Below, one piece after another: positions 41,736 to 49,404 of a stretch of 64,000 nucleotides of DNA. The DNA comes from Dyella_A sp051962475 (lineage in GTDB: Bacteria; Pseudomonadota; Gammaproteobacteria; Xanthomonadales; Rhodanobacteraceae). Position numbers and translations under genes: made by a program. The notes under the pieces are model-generated. The model did not search any database. It had not been told where the DNA came from and was given only the letters and a program-made list of their open reading frames with translations. Each line of letters opens with the position of its first letter. The first letter of the stretch is position 1. The stretch spans positions 1 through 64,000 of the forward strand of contig NZ_JBQCCF010000068.1 of the NCBI RefSeq assembly GCF_051962475.1, read 5' to 3'.

Positions 41736-43271
41736 ATGTCCCACGAAATCCTCAAGGCGCTCGGCCTGTCCGCCGAGCAGTCCGGCACGTATCTCGGCCA
41801 GGGCGAATGGTCCAAGACCACCGATGCGGGCACGCTGCGCCCGGTGAATCCGGCCACCGGCGAGGTGATTGCGGCGGTGCATGCCTCCAGCCAGGCCGAC
41901 TACGAGACCATCGTCGAGCGCGCGCAGGCCGCCTTCAAGGTGTGGCGTACCACCCCGGCGCCGCGCCGCGGTGAGGCCGTGCGCCTGTGCGGCGAAGCGC
42001 TGCGCAAGCACAAGGATGCGCTTGGGAGCCTGGTTGCGCTGGAGATGGGCAAGATCAAGCCCGAGGGCGACGGCGAAGTGCAGGAGATGATCGACATCGC
42101 CGACTTCGCGGTGGGCCAGAGCCGCATGCTCTACGGCTACACCATGCACTCGGAGCGCCCCGGTCACCGCATGTACGAGCAGTACCAGCCGCTGGGCCTG
42201 GTCGGCATCATTTCGGCGTTCAACTTCCCGGTCGCGGTGTGGGCCTGGAACGCCATGCTGGCTGCCATCGCCGGCGACATCTGCATCTGGAAGCCCTCGC
42301 CGAAGGTGCCGCTGTCGGCGATCGCCACGATGAAGATCTGCAACGAGGCGCTGAAGGATGCCGGCTTCCCGGACATCTTCTTCCTGTTCAACGACGGCGG
42401 TAACGAGCTGGCGCAGAAGTTCGTCGACGACAAGCGCATCCCGCTGATCAGCTTCACCGGCTCGACCAAGGTCGGCCGCATGGTCGGCGAGCGCGTGGCG
42501 CACCGCATGGGTCGCTCGCTGCTCGAGCTGGGCGGCAACAACGCGATCATCCTGGACCAGAGCGCCGACCTGAAGCTGGCGATCCCGGGCATCGTGTTCG
42601 GCGCCGTCGGCACCGCCGGCCAGCGCTGCACCACCACCCGCCGCCTGTTCGTGCACAGCTCGATCTACGACACCGTGCTGGAGACCCTGGTCAAGGCGTA
42701 CAAGCAGGTCGAGGGCAAGATCGGCGATCCGACCCTGTCGACCACCCTGATGGGCCCGCTGAACAGCCCGGAAAGCGTGAAGGCCTACCTGGCCGCGGTG
42801 GAGAAGGCCAAGGCCTCGGGCGGCACCATCGCCACCGGCGGTGCGGCGCTGACCGATCGCAAGGGCAACTTCGTGCTGCCGACCATCATCACCGGCCTGA
42901 AGAACTCCGACGAAGTGGTGCAGTCGGAAACCTTCGCGCCGATCCTCTACGTGATGCCGTTCGACAGCATCGACGAAGCCATCGAGATGCAGAACGACGT
43001 GCCGCAGGGCCTGTCCTCGGCGATCTTCACGCAGAACCTGAAGGTGGCCGAGCAGTTCCTGTCGGCGGCCGGCAGCGACTGCGGCATCGCCAACGTCAAC
43101 ATCGGCACCTCCGGCGCCGAGATCGGCGGCGCGTTCGGTGGCGAGAAGGAAACCGGCGGCGGTCGCGAGTCCGGTTCGGATGCGTGGAAGGTCTACATGC
43201 GTCGCCAGACCAACACCATCAACTACTCCGATTCGCTGCCGCTGGCCCAGGGCATCAAGTTCGACCTGTAA
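41736..43271 (+). CDS. amaB: ALDH7-family aldehyde dehydrogenase (aminoadipate-semialdehyde type)
   Basis: A 511-residue NAD(P)-dependent dehydrogenase of the ALDH7 group. These oxidise alpha-aminoadipic semialdehyde / piperideine-6-carboxylate in lysine breakdown, and other aldehydes. The catalytic Cys lies in GTAGQRCTTTRRLFVHSS, and the Glu in LLELGGNNAIILD, which is typical of ALDH7 (antiquitin). The cofactor region is FTGSTKVGRMVGERV. The start at 41736 follows AAGGAG five bases upstream. Upstream in-frame codons run through a tRNA and are excluded. Substrate assignment is by family only. Confidence 0.88.
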   Translation: MSHEILKALGLSAEQSGTYLGQGEWSKTTDAGTLRPVNPATGEVIAAVHASSQADYETIVERAQAAFKVWRTTPAPRRGEAVRLCGEALRKHKDALGSLVALEMGKIKPEGDGEVQEMIDIADFAVGQSRMLYGYTMHSERPGHRMYEQYQPLGLVGIISAFNFPVAVWAWNAMLAAIAGDICIWKPSPKVPLSAIATMKICNEALKDAGFPDIFFLFNDGGNELAQKFVDDKRIPLISFTGSTKVGRMVGERVAHRMGRSLLELGGNNAIILDQSADLKLAIPGIVFGAVGTAGQRCTTTRRLFVHSSIYDTVLETLVKAYKQVEGKIGDPTLSTTLMGPLNSPESVKAYLAAVEKAKASGGTIATGGAALTDRKGNFVLPTIITGLKNSDEVVQSETFAPILYVMPFDSIDEAIEMQNDVPQGLSSAIFTQNLKVAEQFLSAAGSDCGIANVNIGTSGAEIGGAFGGEKETGGGRESGSDAWKVYMRRQTNTINYSDSLPLAQGIKFDL

Positions 43272-43278
43272 GCATGAC

Positions 43279-43311
43279 CGGTGCGCGCGGACTTCTCGTT
43301 CGCGCGCACCG
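43279..43311. terminator. Hairpin after the ALDH7 gene
   Basis: CGGTGCGCGCG and CGCGCGCACCG form a perfect 11-bp stem with an 11-base loop, 7 bases after the stop codon. The following sequence (TAACCTTCT) has only a weak T-run, so termination may be incomplete. Confidence 0.6.
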
Positions 43312-43344
43312 TAACCTTCTGCCCGAGGTTTGGGGGTTCCCGCG

Positions 43345-43632
43345 ATGACCATGACGTCCGCCCCTCGCAGCACCAGCACCCTGGCCGTGGTCAGCCTGTG
43401 CTTCGGCATTGCCGGCTGGACCGTGCTGCCCTTCATCGGCGCGATCGTCGCCGTGATCTGCGGGCACCTCGCCCGCCGCGAGATCTGCCAGACCGTCTCC
43501 GAACCGCTCGATGGCGACGGCCTCGCCGTGACCGGGCTGGTGCTGGGTTATGCCCAGCTGGTTCTGAGCGTGGTCGGCATGCTGTTCTTCTGGACCCTGC
43601 TGCTCGGGCTGTTCCACCTGGTCAGGCCATGA
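43345..43632 (+). CDS. DUF4190-domain small membrane protein
   Basis: A 95-residue protein with two or three hydrophobic segments: TLAVVSLCFGIAGWTVLPFI, AIVAVICGHLARREI and LVLSVVGMLFFWTLLLGLF. The GxxAVICGHLARREI pattern is typical of DUF4190. No function is assigned to this family. The start ATG at 43345 has GGGGG eight bases upstream; TTG at 43330 is an alternative. It overlaps the SDR gene by 4 bp. Confidence 0.78.
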   Translation: MTMTSAPRSTSTLAVVSLCFGIAGWTVLPFIGAIVAVICGHLARREICQTVSEPLDGDGLAVTGLVLGYAQLVLSVVGMLFFWTLLLGLFHLVRP

Positions 43633-44408
43633 TCGGGGTCGACAGCACCGAAGTTCCCTTTCGCCTCGACGGCTACCGCGTGGTGGTGGCCGGAGGCAGC
43701 CGCGGCATTGGCCGCAGCATTGCCCTCGCCTTCGCCCAGGCTGGCGCCGGGGTGTCGGTGTGCGCCCGCGGCGAGGTCGCGCTCGCCGAAGTGGCGCAAG
43801 CGATCCGCGCCCAGGGCGTGGTCACCCACAAGCAGTCCTGCGACCTGGCCGACCCGGCCGCCATCGACCACTACATCGCCGCGGCCGCGCGCGCGCTCGG
43901 CGGCATCGACGTGCTGGTGAACAACGCCACCGGCTACGGCTTCAGCGACGATGACGAGGGCTGGACGGCCAACTTCCACATCGACCTGCTGGCCGCCGTG
44001 CGGGCATCGCGTGCCGCCTTGCCGCACCTGCAGCGCAGCGCACACGCGAGCATCCTGCACACCAGCTCGATCGCCGCACTGCGCCCGCGCGCCAGCGGTG
44101 CGCCCTATGCGGCGATCAAGGCGGCGCTGAGTCACTACACCTCTTCCCAGGCCCTGGCGTTGGCGGCCGATGGCATCCGGGTGAACGCCATTGCCCCCGG
44201 CTCCATCGCCTTCGACGATGGCCTGTGGGATCGACGCAAGCGCGACGATCCCTCGCTGTACGCCGCCACGCTGGCGAAGATCCCGTTCGGCCGCTTCGGC
44301 ACCCCGGAGGAGATCGCCCACGCCGCGCTGTTCCTCGCCTCGCCCTGGGCCGGATGGATCACCGGCCAGACCCTCGCCGTGGACGGCGGCCAGATGCTCA
44401 CCGGCTAA
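43629..44408 (+). CDS. Short-chain dehydrogenase/reductase (SDR)
   Basis: A 259-residue Rossmann-fold oxidoreductase. The cofactor motif is VAGGSRGIGRSIALAFA, with NNATGYG in place of the classical NNAG. The catalytic residues are Ser in LHTSSIAALRPR, Tyr in GAPYAAIKAA and the Lys four residues later. Asp in CDLADP is the usual NAD(P) loop residue. The substrate is not predicted. It overlaps the DUF4190 gene by 4 bp and is followed by a methyltransferase gene after 6 bp, suggesting an operon. Confidence 0.88.
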   Translation: MIGVDSTEVPFRLDGYRVVVAGGSRGIGRSIALAFAQAGAGVSVCARGEVALAEVAQAIRAQGVVTHKQSCDLADPAAIDHYIAAAARALGGIDVLVNNATGYGFSDDDEGWTANFHIDLLAAVRASRAALPHLQRSAHASILHTSSIAALRPRASGAPYAAIKAALSHYTSSQALALAADGIRVNAIAPGSIAFDDGLWDRRKRDDPSLYAATLAKIPFGRFGTPEEIAHAALFLASPWAGWITGQTLAVDGGQMLTG

Positions 44409-44414
44409 AATCCC

Positions 44415-45182
44415 ATGCCCGACCTGCGCAGCACCGAACGCTTCAGCGACCGCGTCGCCGACTACGTGCGCTATCGCCCCGACTACCCGACCGCGCTGGT
44501 CGACTGGCTGCACCGCGAACATGGCGTGGATGCGTCGTGGGACGTCGCCGACGTCGGCGCCGGTACCGGTATCTCGACAAAGCTCTTTCTCGATGCCGGC
44601 CATCGTGTCACCACCGTGGAGCCCAATGCGGCGATGCGCGCGGCCGCCGAGCAGTGGCTCGGTAGTCATCCGAACTTCCGAGCAGTGGATGGGCGCGCCG
44701 ACGCCACCGGCCTGCCCGACGCCAGTGTCGCGCTGATCGTGGTGGCGCAAGCGTTCCACTGGTTCGACGAGGCGGCGACCCGTCGCGAGTTCGCGCGCAT
44801 CCTGCGCCCAGGCGGGCTGGCCGCGATCGTCTGGAACACACGACACCTCGGCGGCACGCCGTTTCTCGAAGGCTATGAAGCGCTGCTGCAGCGCTACGGC
44901 ACCGACTACACCAGCGTAGCCGAGCGCTACGCCGACGAGCCGCGCATGCGCGCCTGGTTCGGCACCGACTTCCGGGGCACCGCCCGCTTCGACCACGGCC
45001 AGCGGCTGAACTTCGACGAACTCAAGGGCCGCCTGATGTCCTCCTCCTACGCGCCCGCCCCCGGCCATCCGCAACACGCACCGATGCTCGACGCGTTACG
45101 TACATTGTTCGATGCCACCTCGGTGGACGGCCGCATCGACTTCACCTACGACACCCGCGTCTACGTGGGCACCTTGAGCTGA
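44415..45182 (+). CDS. Class I SAM-dependent methyltransferase
   Basis: A 255-residue methyltransferase with the SAM motif VADVGAGTGISTKLFLDAGH at about residues 43-62, motif II VVAQAFHWFDE, and motif III near RILRPGGLAAIVWN. These place it in the UbiE/trans-aconitate-like group, but the substrate is unknown. It ends 3 bp before pyrD, so it is likely co-transcribed with the pyrimidine gene. Confidence 0.9.
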   Translation: MPDLRSTERFSDRVADYVRYRPDYPTALVDWLHREHGVDASWDVADVGAGTGISTKLFLDAGHRVTTVEPNAAMRAAAEQWLGSHPNFRAVDGRADATGLPDASVALIVVAQAFHWFDEAATRREFARILRPGGLAAIVWNTRHLGGTPFLEGYEALLQRYGTDYTSVAERYADEPRMRAWFGTDFRGTARFDHGQRLNFDELKGRLMSSSYAPAPGHPQHAPMLDALRTLFDATSVDGRIDFTYDTRVYVGTLS

Positions 45183-45185
45183 CGC

Positions 45186-46223
45186 ATGTACTCCTATCTT
45201 CGCCCCCTGCTGTTCGCACTCGAGCCGGAAACCGCCCACGGCGCCACGTTGTATGCGCTGGATGTGGCGCATCGCAGCGAGCTGCTGCGCTTCGTCGCCA
45301 AGCCGCCGCAGGGCCTGCCGGTGGACGCGTTCGGCCTGCGCTTCCCCAATCCGGTCGGGCTCGCCGCAGGGCTGGACAAGAACGCCGACCATCTCGATGC
45401 GCTCGGTGCGCTGGGCTTCGGTTTCGTCGAGGTGGGCACCACCACGCCGCGCCCGCAGCCGGGCAACGACAAGCCACGGATGTTCCGGCTTGCTGCGCAC
45501 GAGGCGATCATCAACCGGCTTGGCTTCAACAACGCCGGCGTCGATGCGCTGGTGCGCAATGCGGAGAAGTCGTCGTACCGCGGCGTGCTCGGCATCAACA
45601 TCGGCAAGAACAAGGACACGCCTAACGAGAAGGCGGTCGACGACTACCTGTTCTGCCTGGAGCGCGTCTACGCACGCGCCAGCTACGTCACGGTGAACAT
45701 TTCCTCACCGAACACCCAGGGCCTGCGCGACCTGCAGGAAGAGGAGACCCTGCGCCGCTTCATCGGCACCCTGCGCGAGGCGCAGGAGCGCCTCGGCGCC
45801 CAGCACGGCGCGCGCAAGCCGATGCTGCTGAAGATCGCGCCGGACCTCACCGAAGCCGAGCTCGACGCCATCGCCGATGTGCTGCTGGCCAGCGGCGTGG
45901 ACGGCGTGATCTGCACCAACACCACCGTCGACCACAGTGCGGTGACCAGCGATCGGCAATCGCAGGAAGCCGGCGGGCTGTCCGGCCGGCCGCTGATGGC
46001 CCGCGCCACCGCCGTGCAGCGCGGCATGGCCGAGCGACTCAAGGGCAAGGTCGGCATCATCGGCTTGGGCGGCATCCTGGAAGGCGACGACGCGGTGACA
46101 AAGCTCGGCGCCGGCGCCTCACTGGTGCAGATCTACTCCGGGCTGATCTATCGCGGCCCGGCGCTGATCGCCGAGTGCGTCGAGGAGATCCGTCGCCAGC
46201 GCGGAGCGGCCGATGTCCGCTGA
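45186..46223 (+). CDS. pyrD: Dihydroorotate dehydrogenase (quinone), class 2
   Basis: A 345-residue membrane-associated flavoenzyme that oxidises dihydroorotate to orotate in pyrimidine synthesis. An N-terminal amphipathic helix (MYSYLRPLLFALEPETAHG) is typical of class 2. FMN and substrate residues are in GLAAGLDKNADHLDALGALG, EVGTTTPRPQPGN and VNISSPNTQGLRDLQ; the catalytic Ser is in the last motif. It overlaps murB by 11 bp. Confidence 0.97.
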   Translation: MYSYLRPLLFALEPETAHGATLYALDVAHRSELLRFVAKPPQGLPVDAFGLRFPNPVGLAAGLDKNADHLDALGALGFGFVEVGTTTPRPQPGNDKPRMFRLAAHEAIINRLGFNNAGVDALVRNAEKSSYRGVLGINIGKNKDTPNEKAVDDYLFCLERVYARASYVTVNISSPNTQGLRDLQEEETLRRFIGTLREAQERLGAQHGARKPMLLKIAPDLTEAELDAIADVLLASGVDGVICTNTTVDHSAVTSDRQSQEAGGLSGRPLMARATAVQRGMAERLKGKVGIIGLGGILEGDDAVTKLGAGASLVQIYSGLIYRGPALIAECVEEIRRQRGAADVR

Positions 46224-47277
46224 CCACACCCTGCCCGTCCAGCGCATCGACATGGGCGGCTACGCGCTGATCGAGAACGCGCCGCTGGCCCATCGCAACA
46301 CGCTGCGCGTGGCGGCGAAGGCGCACCTGCTGGCGGAGATCCGCGATGCCAGCAAGCTGCCCGAACTGCTCGCCTTCCCCGCCGTCAAAAGCGGCCCGGT
46401 GCTGGTGCTGGGCGAAGGCAGCAACGTGCTGTTCGCCAGCGACTACCCCGGCACCGTGCTGGCGATGGCCACGCAGGGCGTGCAGGTGGAGGCGGATGGC
46501 GACACCGCCCGCGTCGCCGTAGCTGCGGGCGAGCGCTGGGACGACTTCGTGCGCTGGACGCTGGGCCAGGGCCTGGCCGGGCTGGAAAACCTGATACTGA
46601 TTCCCGGCACCGTCGGCGCCGCGCCGATCCAGAACATCGGCGCCTACGGCACCGAGGTGGCCGAGTTCATCGAGAGCGTGGAAGCTTGGGACACGCGCGA
46701 GCACCGGGTGGTGACGCTCGATCACACCGCCTGCGCGTTCGGCTACCGCGACTCGCTGTTCAAGCGCGAGCCGGGCCGCTACATCGTCACCGCCGTGCGC
46801 TTCGCGCTGCCGCGCAGCCACGAGCTGCGGCTGGACTATGCGGGCATCCGCGAAGAGCTGGAGCGCATGGGCGTGGCCAAGCCCGCATCGTTCCACGTGG
46901 CCGAGGCCGTGGTGCACCTGCGCTCGCGCAAGCTGCCGGACCCGGCGGTGATCGGCAACGCCGGCAGCTTTTTCAAGAACCCCATCGTCGACGCGGCCAC
47001 CGGCGAAGCCTTGAAGCGCGCGCATCCCGAGCTGGTTGCCTGGCCCGGAAAGGATGGCCGCTGGAAGCTCTCCGCCGCCTGGCTGATCGAGGCCGCCGGC
47101 CTCAAGGGCCACCGCGAAGGCGATGCCGGCATCTCGCACCGCCATGCACTGGTGCTGGTCAACCACGGCCACGCCAGCGGGCCGGAACTGTGGGCGTTGG
47201 CCCAGCAGGTGATCGCCCGCGTGCGCGAGGCCTTCGGCGTGACGCTGGAGCCGGAGCCGGTCGTGATCGGCGGCTGA
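46213..47277 (+). CDS. murB: UDP-N-acetylenolpyruvoylglucosamine reductase
   Basis: A 354-residue FAD enzyme that reduces UDP-GlcNAc enolpyruvate to UDP-MurNAc, the second step of peptidoglycan precursor synthesis. FAD binding is visible in LVLGEGSNVLF, GLAGLENLILIPGTVGAAPI and GAYGTEVAEFIE. The catalytic Ser lies in IGNAGSFFKNP, and the family C-terminus has LVNHGHASGPEL. The arrangement pyrD-murB is coupled by overlap and ends at a GC-rich hairpin. Confidence 0.97.
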   Translation: MSADHTLPVQRIDMGGYALIENAPLAHRNTLRVAAKAHLLAEIRDASKLPELLAFPAVKSGPVLVLGEGSNVLFASDYPGTVLAMATQGVQVEADGDTARVAVAAGERWDDFVRWTLGQGLAGLENLILIPGTVGAAPIQNIGAYGTEVAEFIESVEAWDTREHRVVTLDHTACAFGYRDSLFKREPGRYIVTAVRFALPRSHELRLDYAGIREELERMGVAKPASFHVAEAVVHLRSRKLPDPAVIGNAGSFFKNPIVDAATGEALKRAHPELVAWPGKDGRWKLSAAWLIEAAGLKGHREGDAGISHRHALVLVNHGHASGPELWALAQQVIARVREAFGVTLEPEPVVIGG

Positions 47278-47285
47278 CGGCGGGG

Positions 47286-47316
47286 GCCGCCCGGCCCGGG
47301 CGGCAGCCAAATTTTT
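47286..47316 (+). terminator. Probable terminator after murB
   Basis: GCCGCCC-GGCCC-GGGCGGC (47286-47304) forms a 7-bp stem (more if the loop tightens), followed after 7 bases by TTTTT at 47312-47316. The T-run is a little far from the stem, so efficiency is uncertain. Confidence 0.45.
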
Positions 47317-47330
47317 ACGCGATCTATATG
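47309..47330 (+). promoter_or_regulatory. AT-rich putative KdpE-type site upstream of kdp operon
   Basis: AAATTTTTACGCGATCTATATG at 47309-47330 is the only AT-rich patch in this region and lies about 80 bases before the first small kdp gene. Its two T-rich half-sites resemble the KdpE target upstream of kdp genes in other bacteria, which is also a T-rich stretch. This is pattern recognition only; no kdpE gene is present in the window. Confidence 0.35.
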
Positions 47331-47408
47331 GGGGAGCGCATTCGCGCTACCCCTTTCTTATGGGCCGGTTCCTAGAGTGCGCGCCATCGCCTTGATGGAG
47401 TCGCCCGC

Positions 47409-47498
47409 TTGGACATTCCCTACCTCCTGCTCGTTGCCGCGCTGGTCGTCCTGACCGCCGGCCTCGTTCGCCTCTGCGACCGCCTCGGCCGGCGCTGA
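47409..47498 (+). CDS. 29-residue membrane peptide upstream of kdpF
   Basis: A TTG-initiated frame with GGAG eight bases upstream encodes 29 residues: an Asp near the start, one hydrophobic helix (IPYLLLVAALVVLTAGLV) and a basic end (RLCDRLGRR). It lies 38 bp before kdpF. Size, topology and position suggest a small accessory subunit of the Kdp complex. Its sequence is not that of KdpF, which follows separately. I cannot name it. Confidence 0.6.
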   Translation: MDIPYLLLVAALVVLTAGLVRLCDRLGRR

Positions 47499-47536
47499 GC
47501 CGCGCCAATCCCGCGATTTACCCGACGGAACCTGCC

Positions 47537-47629
47537 ATGACCATCCTCTATGCACTGGCCGCTGCGATCGCAGTGGCTGTCGCGGGCTACCTCTGCGTGG
47601 CCCTGCTCAAGCCGGAGTGGTTCGAATGA
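47537..47629 (+). CDS. kdpF: Potassium-transporting ATPase small subunit KdpF
   Basis: A 30-residue single-helix peptide (MTILYALAAAIAVAVAGYLC...) ending in LLKPEWFE. The LLxPExF-type ending is the KdpF hallmark. KdpF stabilises the KdpABC complex. Its stop overlaps the kdpA start (ATGA). It is too short for ordinary gene finders but its ending and position are diagnostic. Confidence 0.9.
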   Translation: MTILYALAAAIAVAVAGYLCVALLKPEWFE

Positions 47630-49401
47630 CCACCAACGACTATCTCCAGATCGCCCTGTTCCTGGGCGTACTCCTGCTGCTGGTGAAACCGCTCGGCAGC
47701 TACATGGCATGCGTGTTCTCCGACGCGCCCAACCGCGTCACGCGGCTGGGTGCTGGGGTGGAGCGCGTGCTCTACCGCGTCTGCGGCATCCATCCCGAGG
47801 AGGACATGGGCTGGAAGCAGTACACCTGGGCGATGCTGGTGTTCAACCTGCTCGGCCTGCTGGCGGTGTACGCGCTGCAGCGCCTGCAGCTGTGGCTGCC
47901 GCTGAACCCCGCGCACATGGCCGCGGTGTCGCCGGACTCGGCGATGAACACCGCCATCAGCTTTGCCACCAACACCAACTGGCAGGGCTACGGCGGCGAA
48001 TCGACCATGAGCTACCTGACCCAGATGCTGGGTCTGGCGGTGCAGAACTTCCTCTCCGCCGCCACCGGCATCGCGGTGCTGATCGCGGTGATCCGCGGCT
48101 TCGTACGCAAGAGCGCCACCGGCCTGGGCAACTTCTGGGTCGACCTCACGCGCAGCACGCTGTACGTGCTGGTGCCGCTGTCGCTGCTGTTGACCCTGGT
48201 GCTGGTGTCGCAGGGTGTGGTGCAGAACTTCAAGCCCTATGCCGAAGTGCCAGTGCTGCAGACCACGCACTACATCGAGACCGTCAAGGACGCCGCCGGC
48301 CACGACGCCGCGCATGATGTGCCAGTGACCACGCAGACCCTGCCGATGGGTCCGGCCGCCTCGCAGATCGCGATCAAGCAGCTGGGCACCAACGGCGGCG
48401 GCTTCTTCAACGTGAACTCGGCGCACCCGTTCGAGAACCCCACACCGCTGAGCAATTTCTTCGAGGTGCTGGCGATCCTGCTGATTCCGGCGGCGCTCTG
48501 CTACACCTTCGGCAAGATGGTTGGCGACCGTCGCCAGGGCTGGGCGCTGCTGGCAGCGATGCTGGTGATCTTCGTGCCGCTGCTGCTGGTGTGCACGGGC
48601 GCCGAGCAGGCCGGCAATCCGCTGCTGCACGGGCTGGGCGTGGACCAGCACGCCTCGGCGCTGCAGGCCGGCGGCAACATGGAAGGCAAGGAAACGCGCT
48701 TCGGCATCGTCAATTCGACGATCTGGGCCACCGCCACCACCGCTGCCTCGAACGGTTCGGTCAATGCGATGCATGACTCGTTCACGCCGATCGGCGGGCT
48801 CGTCCCGATGTGGTTGATCCAGCTCGGCGAGGTGATCTTCGGCGGCGTCGGCTCGGGCCTCTACGGCATGCTCGCGTTCGCCGTGGTGGCGGTGTTCATC
48901 GCCGGCCTGATGGTGGGCCGCACGCCCGAATACCTCGGCAAGAAGATCGAGGCGCACGAGATGAAGATGGCCTCGATCGCCGTGCTGATTCCCTGCGCGC
49001 TGGTGGTGATCGGCACCGCCATCGCGGTGATGGTCCCGGCCGGGTTCGGCGGCGTGGCCAATCCCGGCGCGCACGGCTTCAGCGAGATGCTCTACGCGGT
49101 CAGCTCCGCGTCCAACAACAACGGCAGCGCGTTTGGCGGACTGTCAGCCAACACGCCGTTCTGGAACGTACTGCTGGGCATCTGCATGTTCCTGGCCCGC
49201 TATCCGCTGATCGTGGCGATGCTCGCCATGGCCGGCTCGCTGGCCGCCAAGCGCAGCGTGCCGCCGTCGGCCGGCACGCTGCCCACCCACACGCCGCTGT
49301 TCGTCACGCTGCTGGCCTGCGTGGTGATCGTGATTGGCGCACTGACCTTCCTGCCGGCGCTGGCCCTGGGGCCGATCGTCGAATCTCTGCTGGGACACTG
49401 A
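47626..49401 (+). CDS. kdpA: Potassium-transporting ATPase subunit KdpA
   Basis: A 591-residue ion-channel-like subunit that selects K+. The selectivity-filter-like motifs are in TNTNWQGYGGESTMS, LGTNGGGFFNVNSAHPFENP, and SSASNNNGSAFGG, all with the family Gly residues. It has about 10 helices. The start at 47626 overlaps kdpF; kdpB follows after 3 bp. Length is within the usual range (550-600). Confidence 0.98.
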   Translation: MTTNDYLQIALFLGVLLLLVKPLGSYMACVFSDAPNRVTRLGAGVERVLYRVCGIHPEEDMGWKQYTWAMLVFNLLGLLAVYALQRLQLWLPLNPAHMAAVSPDSAMNTAISFATNTNWQGYGGESTMSYLTQMLGLAVQNFLSAATGIAVLIAVIRGFVRKSATGLGNFWVDLTRSTLYVLVPLSLLLTLVLVSQGVVQNFKPYAEVPVLQTTHYIETVKDAAGHDAAHDVPVTTQTLPMGPAASQIAIKQLGTNGGGFFNVNSAHPFENPTPLSNFFEVLAILLIPAALCYTFGKMVGDRRQGWALLAAMLVIFVPLLLVCTGAEQAGNPLLHGLGVDQHASALQAGGNMEGKETRFGIVNSTIWATATTAASNGSVNAMHDSFTPIGGLVPMWLIQLGEVIFGGVGSGLYGMLAFAVVAVFIAGLMVGRTPEYLGKKIEAHEMKMASIAVLIPCALVVIGTAIAVMVPAGFGGVANPGAHGFSEMLYAVSSASNNNGSAFGGLSANTPFWNVLLGICMFLARYPLIVAMLAMAGSLAAKRSVPPSAGTLPTHTPLFVTLLACVVIVIGALTFLPALALGPIVESLLGH

Positions 49402-49404
49402 TCC

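Noticed and set aside
47587..49074. 495-codon minus-strand frame opposite kdpA
   Set aside because: His/Gln/Arg-rich antisense shadow; kdpA has all selectivity motifs.
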